Shown here one piece after another: positions 11,300 to 22,768 of a stretch of 64,000 nt of DNA. Made by a program: the position numbers and the translations under genes. Where the stretch lies: positions 2,896,251 through 2,960,250 of the forward strand of contig CM066924.1 in the NCBI GenBank assembly GCA_033964015.1, given 5' to 3'. Numbering within the stretch: the first letter of the stretch is position 1; every line of letters begins with the position of its first letter. The stretch is from Scolanthus callimorphus. Taxonomy: Eukaryota; Cnidaria; Anthozoa; Actiniaria; Edwardsiidae. The notes below the pieces were generated by a model. It did not search any database, was not told the origin of the DNA, and saw only the letters and a list, made by a program, of their open reading frames with translations.

Positions 11300-11780
11300 C
11301 TGAATTGTGGGTAGGGAGTGCCGCTGAGGTTTCAAAAAAGCTGACCCTATCAGAGACCAAAAATTATCATAAGGGCTATTCTGTGAGAAGGAGGTACATT
11401 CTGTGGAGGAGGTGGACTGTTCTGTGAGAAGGAGGAGGGCTATTCTGTGAGGAGAATAATTAATCTGTGAGGAGGAGGGCTATTTTGTGAGGAGGGTGAC
11501 TATTCTTGAGGAGAAGAAATTCTGTGAGGAGGACTATAGAAGATTTCGTATTACTGTGAAAAGTGCCGCGACACGGAACCTGGCCTGCTGTAGACATTGA
11601 AAGAAATCCCATAGTCGCGGCACGGTCATGGTCGCGGCACGGTCGTGTTCGCGGCACGGGGCACGCGCTTTTCAGTCATACGAAATCTGCTCTATTTCGT
11701 AAGGAGTAGGAGGGATTTTCTGTGTGGAGAAGGACCGCTATTTTGTGAGGAGGAGGAGGAGGGTTACAGAGGTGGATCTA
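11300..11780 (+). repeat. Degenerate CTGTGAGGAGGAGGGCTATT repeats
   Basis: Around ten diverged copies of a ~20-35-bp purine-rich unit lie at 11385-11535 and 11700-11770. They are separated by a block with several GTCGCGGCACGG copies (11575-11665). A short relative recurs at 14440-14485. Open frames across it are by-products of the repeat. Confidence 0.6.
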
Positions 11781-11970
11781 GGATTTGTTTTGACTTGTGC
11801 CACCCTCGAGCCCATCCATATATGTTTTGTCATTTTCAAATATTTCCAGTAACAACCTGAGTTGCCTCTCGCATTGTCAAAATAAGACATGTTTACATGT
11901 GATGTCCTCGACGTGTATTCATTATAGAAACAATAAACACTTAATAGTTACATACTTATAGCGGAGCTCC

Positions 11971-11993
11971 TGCGCGGGCCGAAGGCCCGCGCA
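11971..11993. repeat. GC-rich perfect hairpin
   Basis: TGCGCGGGCC-GAA-GGCCCGCGCA forms a perfect 10-bp stem with a 3-base loop, conspicuous in an AT-rich region. It lies ~90 bp from the start of the CRE satellite. A GC hairpin near one end resembles the 3' end of Helitron/Helentron elements, but I do not see a clean terminal motif. Confidence 0.7.
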
Positions 11994-12059
11994 AGCGGAA
12001 CACCATACCTAAGGGAAAAAACGTATAGTATACTATCGAGTGATTTTTGAACGTCACGG

Positions 12060-13480
12060 CATTATGGATCATTTTGATGACGTCATTGATGACGTAAGGG
12101 CACGTGACTTTGGTGTAGAGTTCCTCTTATGGTCTTTGAAAGTTTGTCCAAGTTGGCTTCTATAGAAGCTACCCTTCGGTAGATGTGATTTTTCTTTATT
12201 TTTCTGGTATTAAACCTATAGCGTACGCCGTCCGTCCGTCCGTCGTCCGTCCGTCCGTCCGTCCGTCCGTGTACACATGGGAACCCTGTGGTATGCAAAG
12301 AAAAAAATTATATCTCCTCAAGGGAACATGCTAAGACAACCATACTTGGGATATTTTGTCTATGCCACAAGAGGGGTACTGTAACACGGACACGTGATGT
12401 GACGTCATCGATGACGTCATCTATGCTTGAAAAATCAATATCTCGTGAAGGGAAGACTCTAAAACAACAAACTTGGGTAGTGTAGTCTAGCCACCAGATG
12501 AGCGAAATGAGGTGGTCACGTGATGTGACGTCATCGATGACGTCATCTATGCTTGAAAAATCAATATCTCGTGAAGGGAAGACTCTAAGACACAAAACTT
12601 GGGTAGTGTAGTCTAGGCCACCAGATGAGCGAAATGAGATGGTCACATGATATGACGTCATTGATGACGTCATCTACGCTTGAAAAATGAATATCTCATG
12701 AAAGGAAGACTCTAAAACCACAAACTTGGGTAATGTAATCCAGGTCACCAGATGAGCGAAATGAAGTGGTCACGTGATGTGACGTCATCGATGACGTCAT
12801 CTATGCTTGAAAAATCAATATCTCGTGAAGGGAAGACTCTAAAATAACCAATTTTGGTAGTGTGGTCTAGGTCACTAGATGAGCGAAATGAAGTGGTCAC
12901 GTGATATGACGTCATCGATGACGTCATCTACGCTTGAAAAATGAATATCTCATGAAAGGAAGACACTAAACCAACCAAACTTGGGTAATGTAATCCAGGT
13001 CACCAAAGGGCGAAATTAAGTTGTCACGTGATATGACGTCATCGATGACGTCATCTACGCTTGAAAAATAAATATCTCATGAAAGGAAGACTCTAAACCA
13101 ACCAAACTTTGGTAATGTAATCCAGGTCACCAGATGAGCGAAATGAAGTGGTCACGTGATGTGACGTCATCGATGACGTCATCTATGCTTGAAAAAACAA
13201 TATCTCGTGAAGGGAAGACTCTAAAACAACCACACTAGGGTAGTGTAGTCTAGGTCACCAGATGAGCGAAATGAGGTGGTCTCGTGATATGACGTTAGCG
13301 ACGACGTCATCTATGCTTAAAAATTATATCTCGTGAAGGAAGACTCTAAAACAACCAAACTTTGGTAGTGTAGTCTAGGTCACTAGATGAGCGAATGAAG
13401 TGGTCATGTGATATGACGTCATCTATGCTTGAAAAATTAATATCTGTGAAGGGAAGACTCTGAAGCAACCATGTAAACCA
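12060..13480. repeat. 127-bp satellite with CRE palindromes and E-boxes
   Basis: One diverged unit at about 12070 is followed by nine tandem units with cores at about 12401, 12527, 12653, 12781, 12908, 13034, 13162, 13291 and 13414 (period 123-129 bp). Each good unit contains TGACGTCATCGATGACGTCA, two overlapping-style CRE octamers (TGACGTCA) joined by ATCGA-type linkers. Most have a CACGTG E-box ten bases upstream. The rest includes GAAGGGAAGACTCTAAAACA and GATGAGCGAAATGA. I count about 16 perfect TGACGTCA sites and seven CACGTG sites. A GTCC microsatellite (12226-12272) interrupts the first part. Open frames across it are repeat artefacts. Confidence 0.9.
12226..12272. repeat. GTCC microsatellite
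   Basis: CCGTCCGTCCGTCC-type repeats with one irregular step, embedded before the satellite units. Confidence 0.9.
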
Positions 13481-13499
13481 TGTACACATGGGAATCCCT

Positions 13500-15180
13500 T
13501 TCATTCACACAGAAATTTTATAACCAGGGCTCTCCGCTTTTAGCCAGTGGCTAAATCTATATATTACACTATTGCAAAATGTCAGCCATTCGCATTCGTT
13601 TGGGTGCATTTGTGCAGCAGATCAATGACCTGGTCAAGAATTCTTCGGCAAACATAGAGAGGCAGAAAGCTCCGTCAAGGTATTTTAAATACACCAGCCA
13701 AGAGAAATTCCTCGGCCAGGATGGATTAAATCGTCTGCTTACTTCCTTCCTTGGACTTTACAGAATCCGCCTCTCACGACGCTTGTTTTCTCTCAGAAAC
13801 ATAAACATGTTCTGACTTTCTTTGATCCGAAAAACCATTATGATCAGGAATAAAACACCAACATCCTCCTTACGACAAGTTGGATCTCCATCGATTAAAA
13901 GCAGCCATGTTTAGAATTGCAGTTGATCTTCTTCATCGAATCGTTGTTTTAGTTATAAATTATGGCGGAACAGAATCGCTAGCGTCTTTCTACCAGTTCC
14001 ATCTAGTGCCAGCTACAACAGTAGCCAATAGAATTCTACTTTGACTAGTACCAAAAAACAAAGCTCACTAGTGCCGGCCAATGAAATGCACGTTTGAGCT
14101 GTGCCACATGTCCAGCAGATAAGAACAGCCCCCGTGGGACCCTACCCTAATACACAAATTTTGTTTGTCGCGTACGTTGCGTGACCAACAAAAGGTCACG
14201 GCACACCAAAAGAAGGCCGCGACAGGTTTTTAATTGCGCGCGAGAGATTTGACGTTTTTAAATGAATTTTGCTTTGTAATTTTTATCTTTCCTTATTTCA
14301 AAACAACATTGACTAGTTCAATGGAATAAGAAGAACTAGTCTTTGCTGATTTTTACTTATAATTTCTGTATTGTTTTGTACTTTCCGAAAGTTTGACTAG
14401 TTCCATGGAATAAGTGGCACTAGTCTGGATCCACCCCTGGGTTATCTGTGAGGAGGAGTTATTTGTGAGGAGGAGAGGCGAAGGAGGAGCCACCTTTACT
14501 CTTATTTGCTGGAACCGAGGGAACATTATGTGTGGCTCCGAGACCGCAGATTTTCTCAATTTTCATAAATATTGCCAGGGAGCTCTGGGTTTGAGAATAA
14601 CATCTGTTTGGAGTGCTTGGCGATGCAACAAACAAGTTCTTATTGGTTTATTTCAGAGCAAAAAGAAATCAGCTGCTGGGAAATTCGAGAATTGTCTGCG
14701 AGGAAATAACAATAATAACACTAACACTTCTATAGCGCATCTCTCCCAAAGAACCGATGCACTGTTATATCTGCCACACAGCAAGACCATAAACTTAACT
14801 GCACAGAGCTCTGGAACTTGTGACTCTCTCTATTGTAATCAGTGGCCGAGAATTTATAAACTCCAATTTGTCAGTGATTGCATAACTTGACATAACATTT
14901 AGATTCGCTTAATTCCAATAGAGGTTACATAAACTTCAAATGCCTCCTGGCATTATTTCTTAATCATACTATCAGACATTATCAGTCACGCTGCTAGATC
15001 ATAACACACTATACTAGTATAATAGACCTTCTTTCCAAATGGCCGCTGTAAATTCACATGTCTTAAATAAAACTGACTGAAAATCAAATACTAGCACAAG
15101 TATGAGTAGCCTCACATTAGTAATACTTTAAATTTTCGTTATGCCAAATGTATGTCGGCTGAGAAAGCAGAGTCTAAAAA
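13500..15180. other. No supported gene; short repeats only
   Basis: Contains two similar segments near 14310 and 14395 (GACTAGTTCMATGGAATAAG ... ACTAGTCT) and a short GTGAGGAGGAG tract at 14445-14485. Open frames of 60-158 codons (13579-13815, 14414-14890) resemble no family; the longer one crosses the GAGGAGG repeat. Confidence 0.4.
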
Positions 15181-15256
15181 TTGAAAATTTTACAGAGATT
15201 TGTATGACTGGGGGTATGCGCAACCCCAGTCATACAAACATCTGTAAGTTTTCAAA
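15181..15256. repeat. Strong hairpin (33-bp arms)
   Basis: 15181-15213 (TTGAAAATTTTACAGAGATT...ACTGGGG) is the near-perfect reverse complement of 15224-15256, with a 10-base loop. Arms differ at only a few positions. Likely a small fold-back element. Confidence 0.8.
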
Positions 15257-15636
15257 TGTTCAACCTTCGTTTTCTCAGAAGATATTGGATATAATGCAGC
15301 GAAATTTTGTAGTTTTAATAAGTGATGATGTGTGTTCTAGTACTGGTGTTCATTATAACAAAATCGATTTGAATTTTTCGGCGGCCATTTTGGAAAAAGG
15401 TCTATTGATTCAGTCACATCCTTTAAAATTGCAATCCAGTGCAGTCCAGTCTGGAGGTAAAAGGCAGTTTAGTTTAGTTTCTTTTTGTTACGTTGTTGTT
15501 CGGCGAGACTGCAAAGCTTTACTTGTTTCTTGTCTGGAGAAACATCAATACTCCGGGGAAAACACAATAACTGGTTTCTTTTTTAATCCGACATTTACAA
15601 CAAAAATAATTCATAAAGTACAACGAAACATCTGCT

Positions 15637-16515
15637 TCAAAGCGCGGCGAAAGTCTTTCTCATAAAAGAATAAACAAAGAAATTGACGCCTGAGTTGAGG
15701 TATTGCAAAGCTGACGCAGTAAACACAAACTCGTCAGTATAATACAGAAGGGAAAAAGTATAGGAAACTATAGAGTATTCGATGAGGGCGTTGCACAGAA
15801 GAAACAACAGGACTACAACCCCAACACAAGCCCATCCCCTGGTCGGCGATTCGCGCGAGTTCGGTTTTCCTGTGCCGCTATCTGCATCTCGATTCTGTTT
15901 ATTTGGTTTCTATGCCTCCGAACGACGATCAGGATTCTTACGTATAAGCACATCATGAATGGAATAGGTAGGAAATGTGCGAGGATAGTGTAAGCATGTC
16001 ACATGACGGACAGCGTGTGTTCAGGAGTTTGTAGATAACACGAGCAAGGACAAAAGCCGACACGCACCAAGCTGAAATGATCAAGCCAAGAGTTCGTCTT
16101 GGGGACATGAGGTTTTCATGAGCGAATGGATGGACACACACTATGTATCTGTCTAGTGTTAGAATACAGAGGTTATAGGCGGATGCAGCAAAGAAGAAAT
16201 TTCTAATCTCCCAAGCGATTTTCCTTGTACCTCTAGTACAGGATGCGAGGAACTTGCAGATTAAGGAATAATAGGGTGTGTAGAATAACCCGACCAATAG
16301 TCTGCCACGCCTAGAGACAGGATAAACCAGTTGGGCGACTGTTGCTCTCGGATAGTCGGTACCGATAGAGTCACGTAGATGACCAAACTGTTGCCGAGGA
16401 CAGTAATAACACTGATGAATAGCAAGGTTATATCTAGAGCAGTTAATGCTGTATCCTCGCTTGGATATGGGAGAGTGGCGTTACTTGTTGAGAAATTCAA
16501 AGAGGACATTGTCAA
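15637..16515 (-). pseudogene. Class A GPCR pseudogene 4
   Basis: The minus strand starts with Met-Thr-Met at 16515 and an N-tail with two Asn-X-Ser/Thr sites. TM1 (LLFISVITVLGNSLVIYVTL) keeps the conserved GN. SPNWFILSLGVAD leads into TM2, where a frameshift moves the frame to VGLFYTPYYSLIC. ILTLDRYIVCVHPF is the DRY region. After further frame changes come RILIVVRRH (end of TM5/third loop), TM6 with LLFLLCNALIEYS, and NSGVNFFVYSFMRKTF (NPxxY variant), then TGA at about 15637. It is the most diverged of the four copies and has fewer lesions than copy 1, so it probably died later. No introns are visible. Confidence 0.87.
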
Positions 16516-16698
16516 CCAAGAAGAAGTGGGTTTCCTCTCGCGAGTGAAACTTCAAAGGAAAGGTTGCACTTTTTTATACCAAGAGCCTATTACTGATTTG
16601 CGTTTTTAATTTAGAAGTTTGTTAGTCAACGCGCCATTTACTGTAGTCCTAACAAAAAAACAGATGTCATAATTGCTGAATCGTGATGACACGCGTTA

Positions 16699-16968
16699 GA
16701 GCGGTTTTCACATGCCTGTCGTGTGTATTTACAATTACTCTGTAATTGCGATTGGTTCGGGTTGTGGTCGGTCGAGGGCATGATCTTTGATCTTCATCCA
16801 ATCAGAAAGCGTAGAGCCAAAACAATTACTTGTGATTACTTCGCTCGCAAAAGGAGAGATTGTGAATCACCTCGCTCTCTGATTGGTTGGTCATCGAGTT
16901 ACTATCGCATTTGATTGGATGGTGAATTACTCATGAATTGCCTTCACGACAAACATGTGAAACCGCTC
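16699..16968. mobile_element. TA-flanked MITE, GAGCGGTTTTCACATG termini (copy 1)
   Basis: 270 bp. The left end GAGCGGTTTTCACATG is the inverse of the right end CATGTGAAACCGCTC, and TA lies directly outside both ends, as expected for a TA target duplication of the Tc1/mariner kind. The interior is non-coding and contains repeated ATTGGTTG/CCAATCA motifs. The same family recurs at 20671-20923. Confidence 0.85.
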
Positions 16969-18640
16969 TATAAATATTGTTTGTTTGTTTATTTTAATTT
17001 TTATATTTCCTTTACAGTAAAAGTCGTTGCTTGTCTAGCTGCGCATTTTCAAATCGGCGCTTTGGGTTCGAGAGCTACTAAAAGGGGCTGTGTCTCGGTC
17101 ATTTGAATAAATTTGTAAAATACAGCTCCAAATTTGTATCTTATGATCCCCAATCACTTACTGATTTGATATTAGCCTAATAACCAATGTAGATAACTTT
17201 TATCGGCAAGCCTGCCGTACAATTGATGTAACTTCAAGCTATGAAAATTCGTGTTCATCCCAACAAGATTTCAGAAACTCATTGTTGCAATCCGTTTGGA
17301 CCATTCGCTCTGTAATAGGTCCATGCAGCGGCAGCCTACAATCATGATCGCTTTGTAGTTAAAGATATATTTAACAAACCTAGACTTGTAATTATTTAGG
17401 CTATCCATCAGTTATTTGGATGTTTTTCTACATTCACCGAAAGTGTGCTAAAATCGTGACACGATGAAACACGCGTTCTGGCGTTTGATATTTTACTTCC
17501 AGCATTAGTTTCCTGTAGTCCGAGAATGGACTACTTGAAATCATACGTCCAGAGGAGCGCGCAGTGGCTGGATCAAGTTAGGCCTAGAACATACGCCGAT
17601 CTATCATGAGCCGTCCTGATACAAATGAGGAACTCTATTGTCGAAGTTTCATTGTCATTAGGAACGGGACGCCCTCGGAAAAACAGGCTTATCTCCGGTG
17701 TAATAACCTGTCATTGCTCACGAACTGCGTCACAAAGCTTCCTTTGTTTTGTAGAACGAATCATGATGAAATAGGAACTGAACACAAAGGTGTCCTCTGG
17801 GATGGTTATTACACCGGAGTTAACCCGAAAAACATCATACACGTCCTTAGTTTAACCAAAACATGTCAACCCAAATATGTCAAACCTAATATTTTCGTAA
17901 TATGCAAAATATCGAAAATCGCTGACATAGTTTTGCAGTTCATTTCTCCGAGATTAAAATCCGACAAAGTGTGAATTGTGCAACAAACTGCTAGTGGTCT
18001 GGAGCTTCTCAAGTAAACAAGGTAGTTTTTAGTTCGGGGTCTTAAAATACAAGAAAAATTTAAATTTCGATAAACTAAACAACTTAATAAGATAGAGCAA
18101 TATTTTAGCTTTAAAATAATATATAACTGATTATCATAGCATAAATTGCGACGCGACGAGAATTTTTTTTTCCGAAGACACCCCTCACGGGAGACCTTAG
18201 GCGTGAGACAAAGCCGCCAGCGCCGCCAAGCGCTGCTTATCCCTGGAATTTACAAAAAAATATTCAGGGAACTCAGGGAAAATAATGGCTTTATTCTTTG
18301 TCCGTTTCTTTAAATACTATAAGTTAATACCAAGTAAAATATATTTTCGATCCCCTTCAATCCGTGAAAGTTTCACGGGCATCAGCTAGCATTCCCATAA
18401 TGCGCTAGCGTGACCTCCCCTTACGGTGTCATCACCTTTCATAAAATTCCATGTACATACACATTTGTGTCAAATCCTTCCACCGCGCTGGAAATATTAT
18501 ATTGTACAAAAATAATGAGCCTTAAGCTTTTGTCAATATTAACTCTCATGAGTTATTCGCAATTTATTGGTGTATATGGAACAACATCTTGTGAATCTTG
18601 CTCTTCTAGTTCAATTGGCACATCACTAAAGCCTGGTTCT
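16969..18640. other. No supported gene; one perfect 16-bp inverted repeat
   Basis: CTCCGGTGTAATAACC at 17693-17708 is the exact inverse of 17804-17819, with a 95-base loop. The surrounding frame (17606-17974, +, 122 codons) resembles no family. Nothing else recognised. Confidence 0.45.
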
Positions 18641-18647
18641 CATATTA

Positions 18648-18772
18648 TCACAAGCGATCGCGAATCGCAATCGAGTTGTATGATGGCGAATGGTTTCTGC
18701 GATCTTGCGATCACGATCGCAGACGATCGGCTGCGATCCATAGAAACCATAAAAGTGATACGCGATCGAAAA
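18648..18772. repeat. Cluster of GCGATCG-type palindromes
   Basis: Within ~125 bases there are AGCGATCGCGAATCGC, TGCGATCTTGCGATCACGATCGC, GACGATCGGCTGCGATCC and ACGCGATCG. The ends (ATGGCGAATGGTTTCTGCGATC / GATCCATAGAAACCAT) are partly inverted. Probably a remnant of a small inverted-repeat element. Confidence 0.5.
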
Positions 18773-20480
18773 TGCATAACAAGAATACTCAAAATTCAGG
18801 GGCACCCCGCGATTATTTTCGGTAAAACATCTGTTCGGATAGTGCAATGAGAGCTGAAACTTTCGCTTCAGAATGTCAAGCTTTAAACGTTCGTATATAG
18901 ATTCTAAGATGCCCTGGATTTTTCGAATTGTACAAAAGGTGAAATTTTACTATTTTTGGGGGGATTTTTTGCCGTTAAAAAGGTCACGTAAAACTTTCGT
19001 ATAGAGTTTTTTTTTCCCTGGCATTTCGGAAGACTTCATTTCAATCCCTAAAATTTTCACAACCCAAAACTTTCAGCTATGAAATCCGAACAGATATAAA
19101 ATTTGTAGGGATTAAAAATACCCAGTTTACAGTCATTTGGACTTATAATGGCACTTTGAGCTGTTTTACAGCATTGTCTCGTTGGGTGCCCCTGAAAATT
19201 CGGACCTTTAAACTTGGATTAAAAATCGCTCGCTTATAATTCGTGAAGCTAAGCAAAGAAATCATATGCGTGAAGAAGATTCGGATACGCGATCTTTGTT
19301 TGCATATATTTTTGTAGATTTCATTCCTTTCTTTTTCTTGACAAATGATTCGCTCGTGCTGGTATATCAAACACAAGATTCGACAGTGTTTTTTATTAGT
19401 GTCTCCAAATACCTCGGATCGCCTCTCTGCTTTTATCTTCTACAGTGCTCATAGCGCAAACACCAGGGCGCGTCATGCTGGGCATTTTTTGTCTTTAAGC
19501 CCGCAGCCGCGAATCGTTGTTCTCCTATTATTCTGCAGGACGGTGTTTTGCTGGCAAAAAGAACATAACACTGCACTACTAACAACATCTTTTTGTTTTG
19601 AATAAATATATTTTACAACACAGATTAGTGTTCACGCCTTGTACTATATACGACTGGTAGAGTCGGGTTTGATTGCCTACCAGAAATAACCGTTTTAATT
19701 TTAATTAGCTTGATGTTAAATGCCATTTTATTTTAGACTTTTATCCAACTAATTTAATAAAAATATATCACTAAAACCTTTGAAAGTGCATATCGCCCCT
19801 GAGAGGAGGAGAGAACATGAACTTGTGCTTGAACAAAAAAGGATGACGGACATTCTGTCTCGAGACCTTTATGATTCACGAGATGTGAGATCAAAGATTT
19901 AAAAACGTTTTTTTCATAGCATGGAGACAGGTATTGTTTAAAAAAGAACTCTCTAGCTTGTAATAAATCTTCCCTATACCAGGGGTTTTCATACACAATG
20001 ACATAGAAGCCAGATACACACGGTATTCAATGCAAAAAAGTCACTGGATTATAATCGCACTGGCTGATATTAGCATGCATATTTTCTGCCTGTCGCCACG
20101 TCATCAAATTTGAATAAAACATTGATCTTACATATCTCGTTAACCCAAAAAGATATGGAAGCAATATTTTTGGCGTTCTTATTTGTTCAAGCACAACTTT
20201 CATTCCATGTTTTCTCCTGTCGGGGGTGATATACACTTTCATTTAAATCCTTGCTTAACTGACTTTGATTGAGGACGCCCCTGAACACCAAGCATGCACT
20301 AAGTAATCAGATGGTTGGACTTCTTTGACGACGAAAAGAAACTAAATTAAGTTGCTCTGGTGATATATCTCTCATCAAAAAAGAAACAGATGGCGTTATT
20401 GTTAAACACCAACATTAACCTGAACTGTTTGTCTTGTTAATTTGGCTCACCCTTTTTTGTGACCGACGGCGCATTATTAC
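18773..20480. other. No recognisable gene or element
   Basis: AT-rich sequence up to the assembly gap. Short open frames only, none resembling a known protein. Confidence 0.4.
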
Positions 20481-20580
20481 NNNNNNNNNNNNNNNNNNNN
20501 NNNNNNNNNNNNNNNNNNNNNNNNNNNNNNNNNNNNNNNNNNNNNNNNNNNNNNNNNNNNNNNNNNNNNNNNNNNNNNNN
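20481..20580. other. Assembly gap (100 N)
   Basis: Exactly 100 undetermined bases, the usual placeholder for a gap of unknown size. Any frame crossing it is meaningless, and order across the gap depends on the assembler. Confidence 0.99.
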
Positions 20581-20670
20581 GAAACGAATAATTTAATGAA
20601 TAAAATCTCAAAAATCTATGGAAATTAAGACCGCGTATTCAAACCTCTACGGTTATGAGTTTCTTTGTTA

Positions 20671-20923
20671 GAGCGGATTTCACATGACCGTCGTGATTTG
20701 TTATGTAATTGCGATTGCTTTGCGTTCTCATTGGCTACTCGTTTTTCTCAGCCAATCAAATTCTTTAGTAAATACAATTGTGTAATACTTAGTAATTGGT
20801 TCGGCTTGTGAGTGGCTGAGAAAAAAAAGCCATTTCGGAGCAAGTGGTGATTTCTCTCGATTCTCATTGGCTAGTGATTGCTCAATTGCAATTGCTTTCA
20901 CGACAGTCATGTGAAATCCGCTC
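20671..20923. mobile_element. TA-flanked MITE, GAGCGGATTTCACATG termini (copy 2)
   Basis: 253 bp with ends GAGCGGATTTCACATG and CATGTGAAATCCGCTC and TA on both sides. Same family as 16699-16968: the ends differ at one base and the inner CGTCGTG / CACGACA motifs are shared. Interiors have diverged, but both keep CAATCA/TGATTGG-type boxes. Confidence 0.88.
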
Positions 20924-22460
20924 TAAGCTTGACGAATTATTAAGACGTAATCCATTTGAAAATCGAGTAACGATTCGAAAAAATTCTTGGAACAAAATTA
21001 TTTACATCCATTGTTAGGCTTCTGTCTTACTGCTTTTGATATCTGATCAAGATAATCATTTCTTACAACATGTGAACATTGAAAATGAATCCTGAAAGAT
21101 GTCCAAATCCATACAATTTGATAAGGTTGACAGCACTATGAAATGAACATCAACAGCCACACCAATCTTCAGAACTTTGAAAAATATTACTCAGGTTTCT
21201 TTGGGAATTTCTTCTCGGTGCTATCGCCAATTCTTTATTTTATCAATACCTTTCATAAATGCTAGAAAAAAGGAAATGGTTTTGTAGCACTCTATCTAAA
21301 AATTGTTTCCACTTTGGTGTCAAGATTACTCGATTTCTCAGCGGATTTCCTCTTAAATGAGTTTGAGAAATTTGGCCAAAACAATTATTCTTACAGGGCT
21401 ACTACCATCCCCGGACTTACGCCGTAAAAAGCTAGTAATTTAGAAGACGAGGTAGACTTTCGAGGTTTTGTGTTGTAAGAAATCAATAATTTAAATTATC
21501 ACTGAAGACAGTAACATAGGAATTTCTGAAAGTGTGGAAATTATTTTATTCGAAGATTTTTTTCCAATCGTTACTCGACGATTATTGAAATACGAAGATG
21601 AAAAAAGAATCAAAATGATATGCATATATCAATCCCTTGGTACAGGTTCATTACTCATTCCTTAGCACTTTTCTCGGTTCAAAAACAGAAATAGTTTTAT
21701 CACGGAATCTGTAGATGACACTCTCTAATCAAAATTCCCAAAAACTATGAATTAATTGATTACCCAAAGGCGAAACAGATGAGTGTGTACACGTGCCTAT
21801 TGGCAAACAGCATTTCACAAAAGATTGTAACCCACCTGCCCAATGTATTGAACTATCATTCGAGTATCGGCTTACCAGAGAAATTAACTCTATTCTTATA
21901 CAGAGCCTAGAAAACTATCTAGCAGCAAGAGGATGTTTACAATGCGGTTTCTTGATGAAGAAAAAAAGCAGACTGATAAGTCAATTCCAATATTGCTTTG
22001 AAGAAAGTTACTTTGATAAAAGCGCTAAGTAATCAAGTTTGTTTCTTGAAGGATTTTTTTATTAATGTCGCTGACTGATGAAAAGGTTTTACTTTTCAAC
22101 TGAAAACCTTATTCTGGTATTATCTTGATTGAATGCAATCGCATGGGAAGTTTTGATTATATCGTCTGGGTTTGTTGTTAAAGCTCCTCGGTGATATTAT
22201 AGGTTATTATAGCAAAAACTGCGGTAGAAAAAGAAACAAGTCCTAATGTGCCTCCTGCTTTGTTTGAACACTTTTCATTGGCGGTAAGAGTTGTGGAAAT
22301 TAGATATAAACGCGTGAATTTAAAAACGTGTTTCAGTATAACGTTGTGCAACATATAGCAATGAAGTTAAGCGGTGCGAGGCATTTATCGAGCTATACTA
22401 AGCTGTAACTCGACACTGGAAGGCTACATCCAAGAAATAGCTTTCACCTCGACTGTTAGG
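20924..22460. other. No recognisable gene or element
   Basis: AT-rich sequence upstream of GPCR pseudogene 3. No conserved domain or repeat seen. Confidence 0.4.
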
Positions 22461-22469
22461 TTGTAGGTA

Positions 22470-22765
22470 TAGTGTTACATACTTGATTATCTTACTACAA
22501 GAAGATATACTTTCCACATCAAACAGGTTTTTGATGTTGCTTGACCAAAGAAAGACAAATATCTCGTCTTCCTAACATGAAGGCTGGTTAGAGCTTCGGC
22601 TGCGAGTGCACGGTTGCACGTATAGAGATACAGACTTGATTATCTCAATAACAAGAACATACTTTTCACGTCAAAGGTGTTTCATGTTGCATTGCCCAAA
22701 GAAATGTCCATGACCATACGTCATCTTCCTCTCAAGTCTATAAATATAAGAATGAAGGCTGGTTG
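22470..22765 (+). repeat. ~150-bp direct duplication upstream of GPCR pseudogene 3
   Basis: 22470-22590 and 22618-22765 share an ordered series of matches: GTATAG..ATAC, ACTTGATTATCT, ACAAGAA.ATAC, TTTCATGTTGC-like, CCAAAGAAA, CGTCTTCCT and ATGAAGGCTGGTT. The second copy runs into the receptor. This may be a doubled promoter or 5' region. Confidence 0.6.
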
Positions 22766-22768
22766 GAC

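Noticed and set aside
12308..12927. Frames in the CRE satellite (repeated MTSSMTS-type peptides)
   Set aside because: They are translations of the 127-bp unit and end wherever a unit gains an indel.
12385..13470. CRISPR-like array
   Set aside because: No short direct repeats with unique spacers: the whole 127-bp unit repeats, and the host is eukaryotic.
11960..13500. Calling the hairpin plus satellite a Helitron/Helentron
   Set aside because: A GC hairpin and internal tandem repeats are suggestive, but I could not find defined 5' and 3' termini or a host insertion site.
14414..14890. 158-codon plus-strand frame as a gene
   Set aside because: It crosses a GTGAGGAGGAG repeat, has no homology I can recognise and no splice support.
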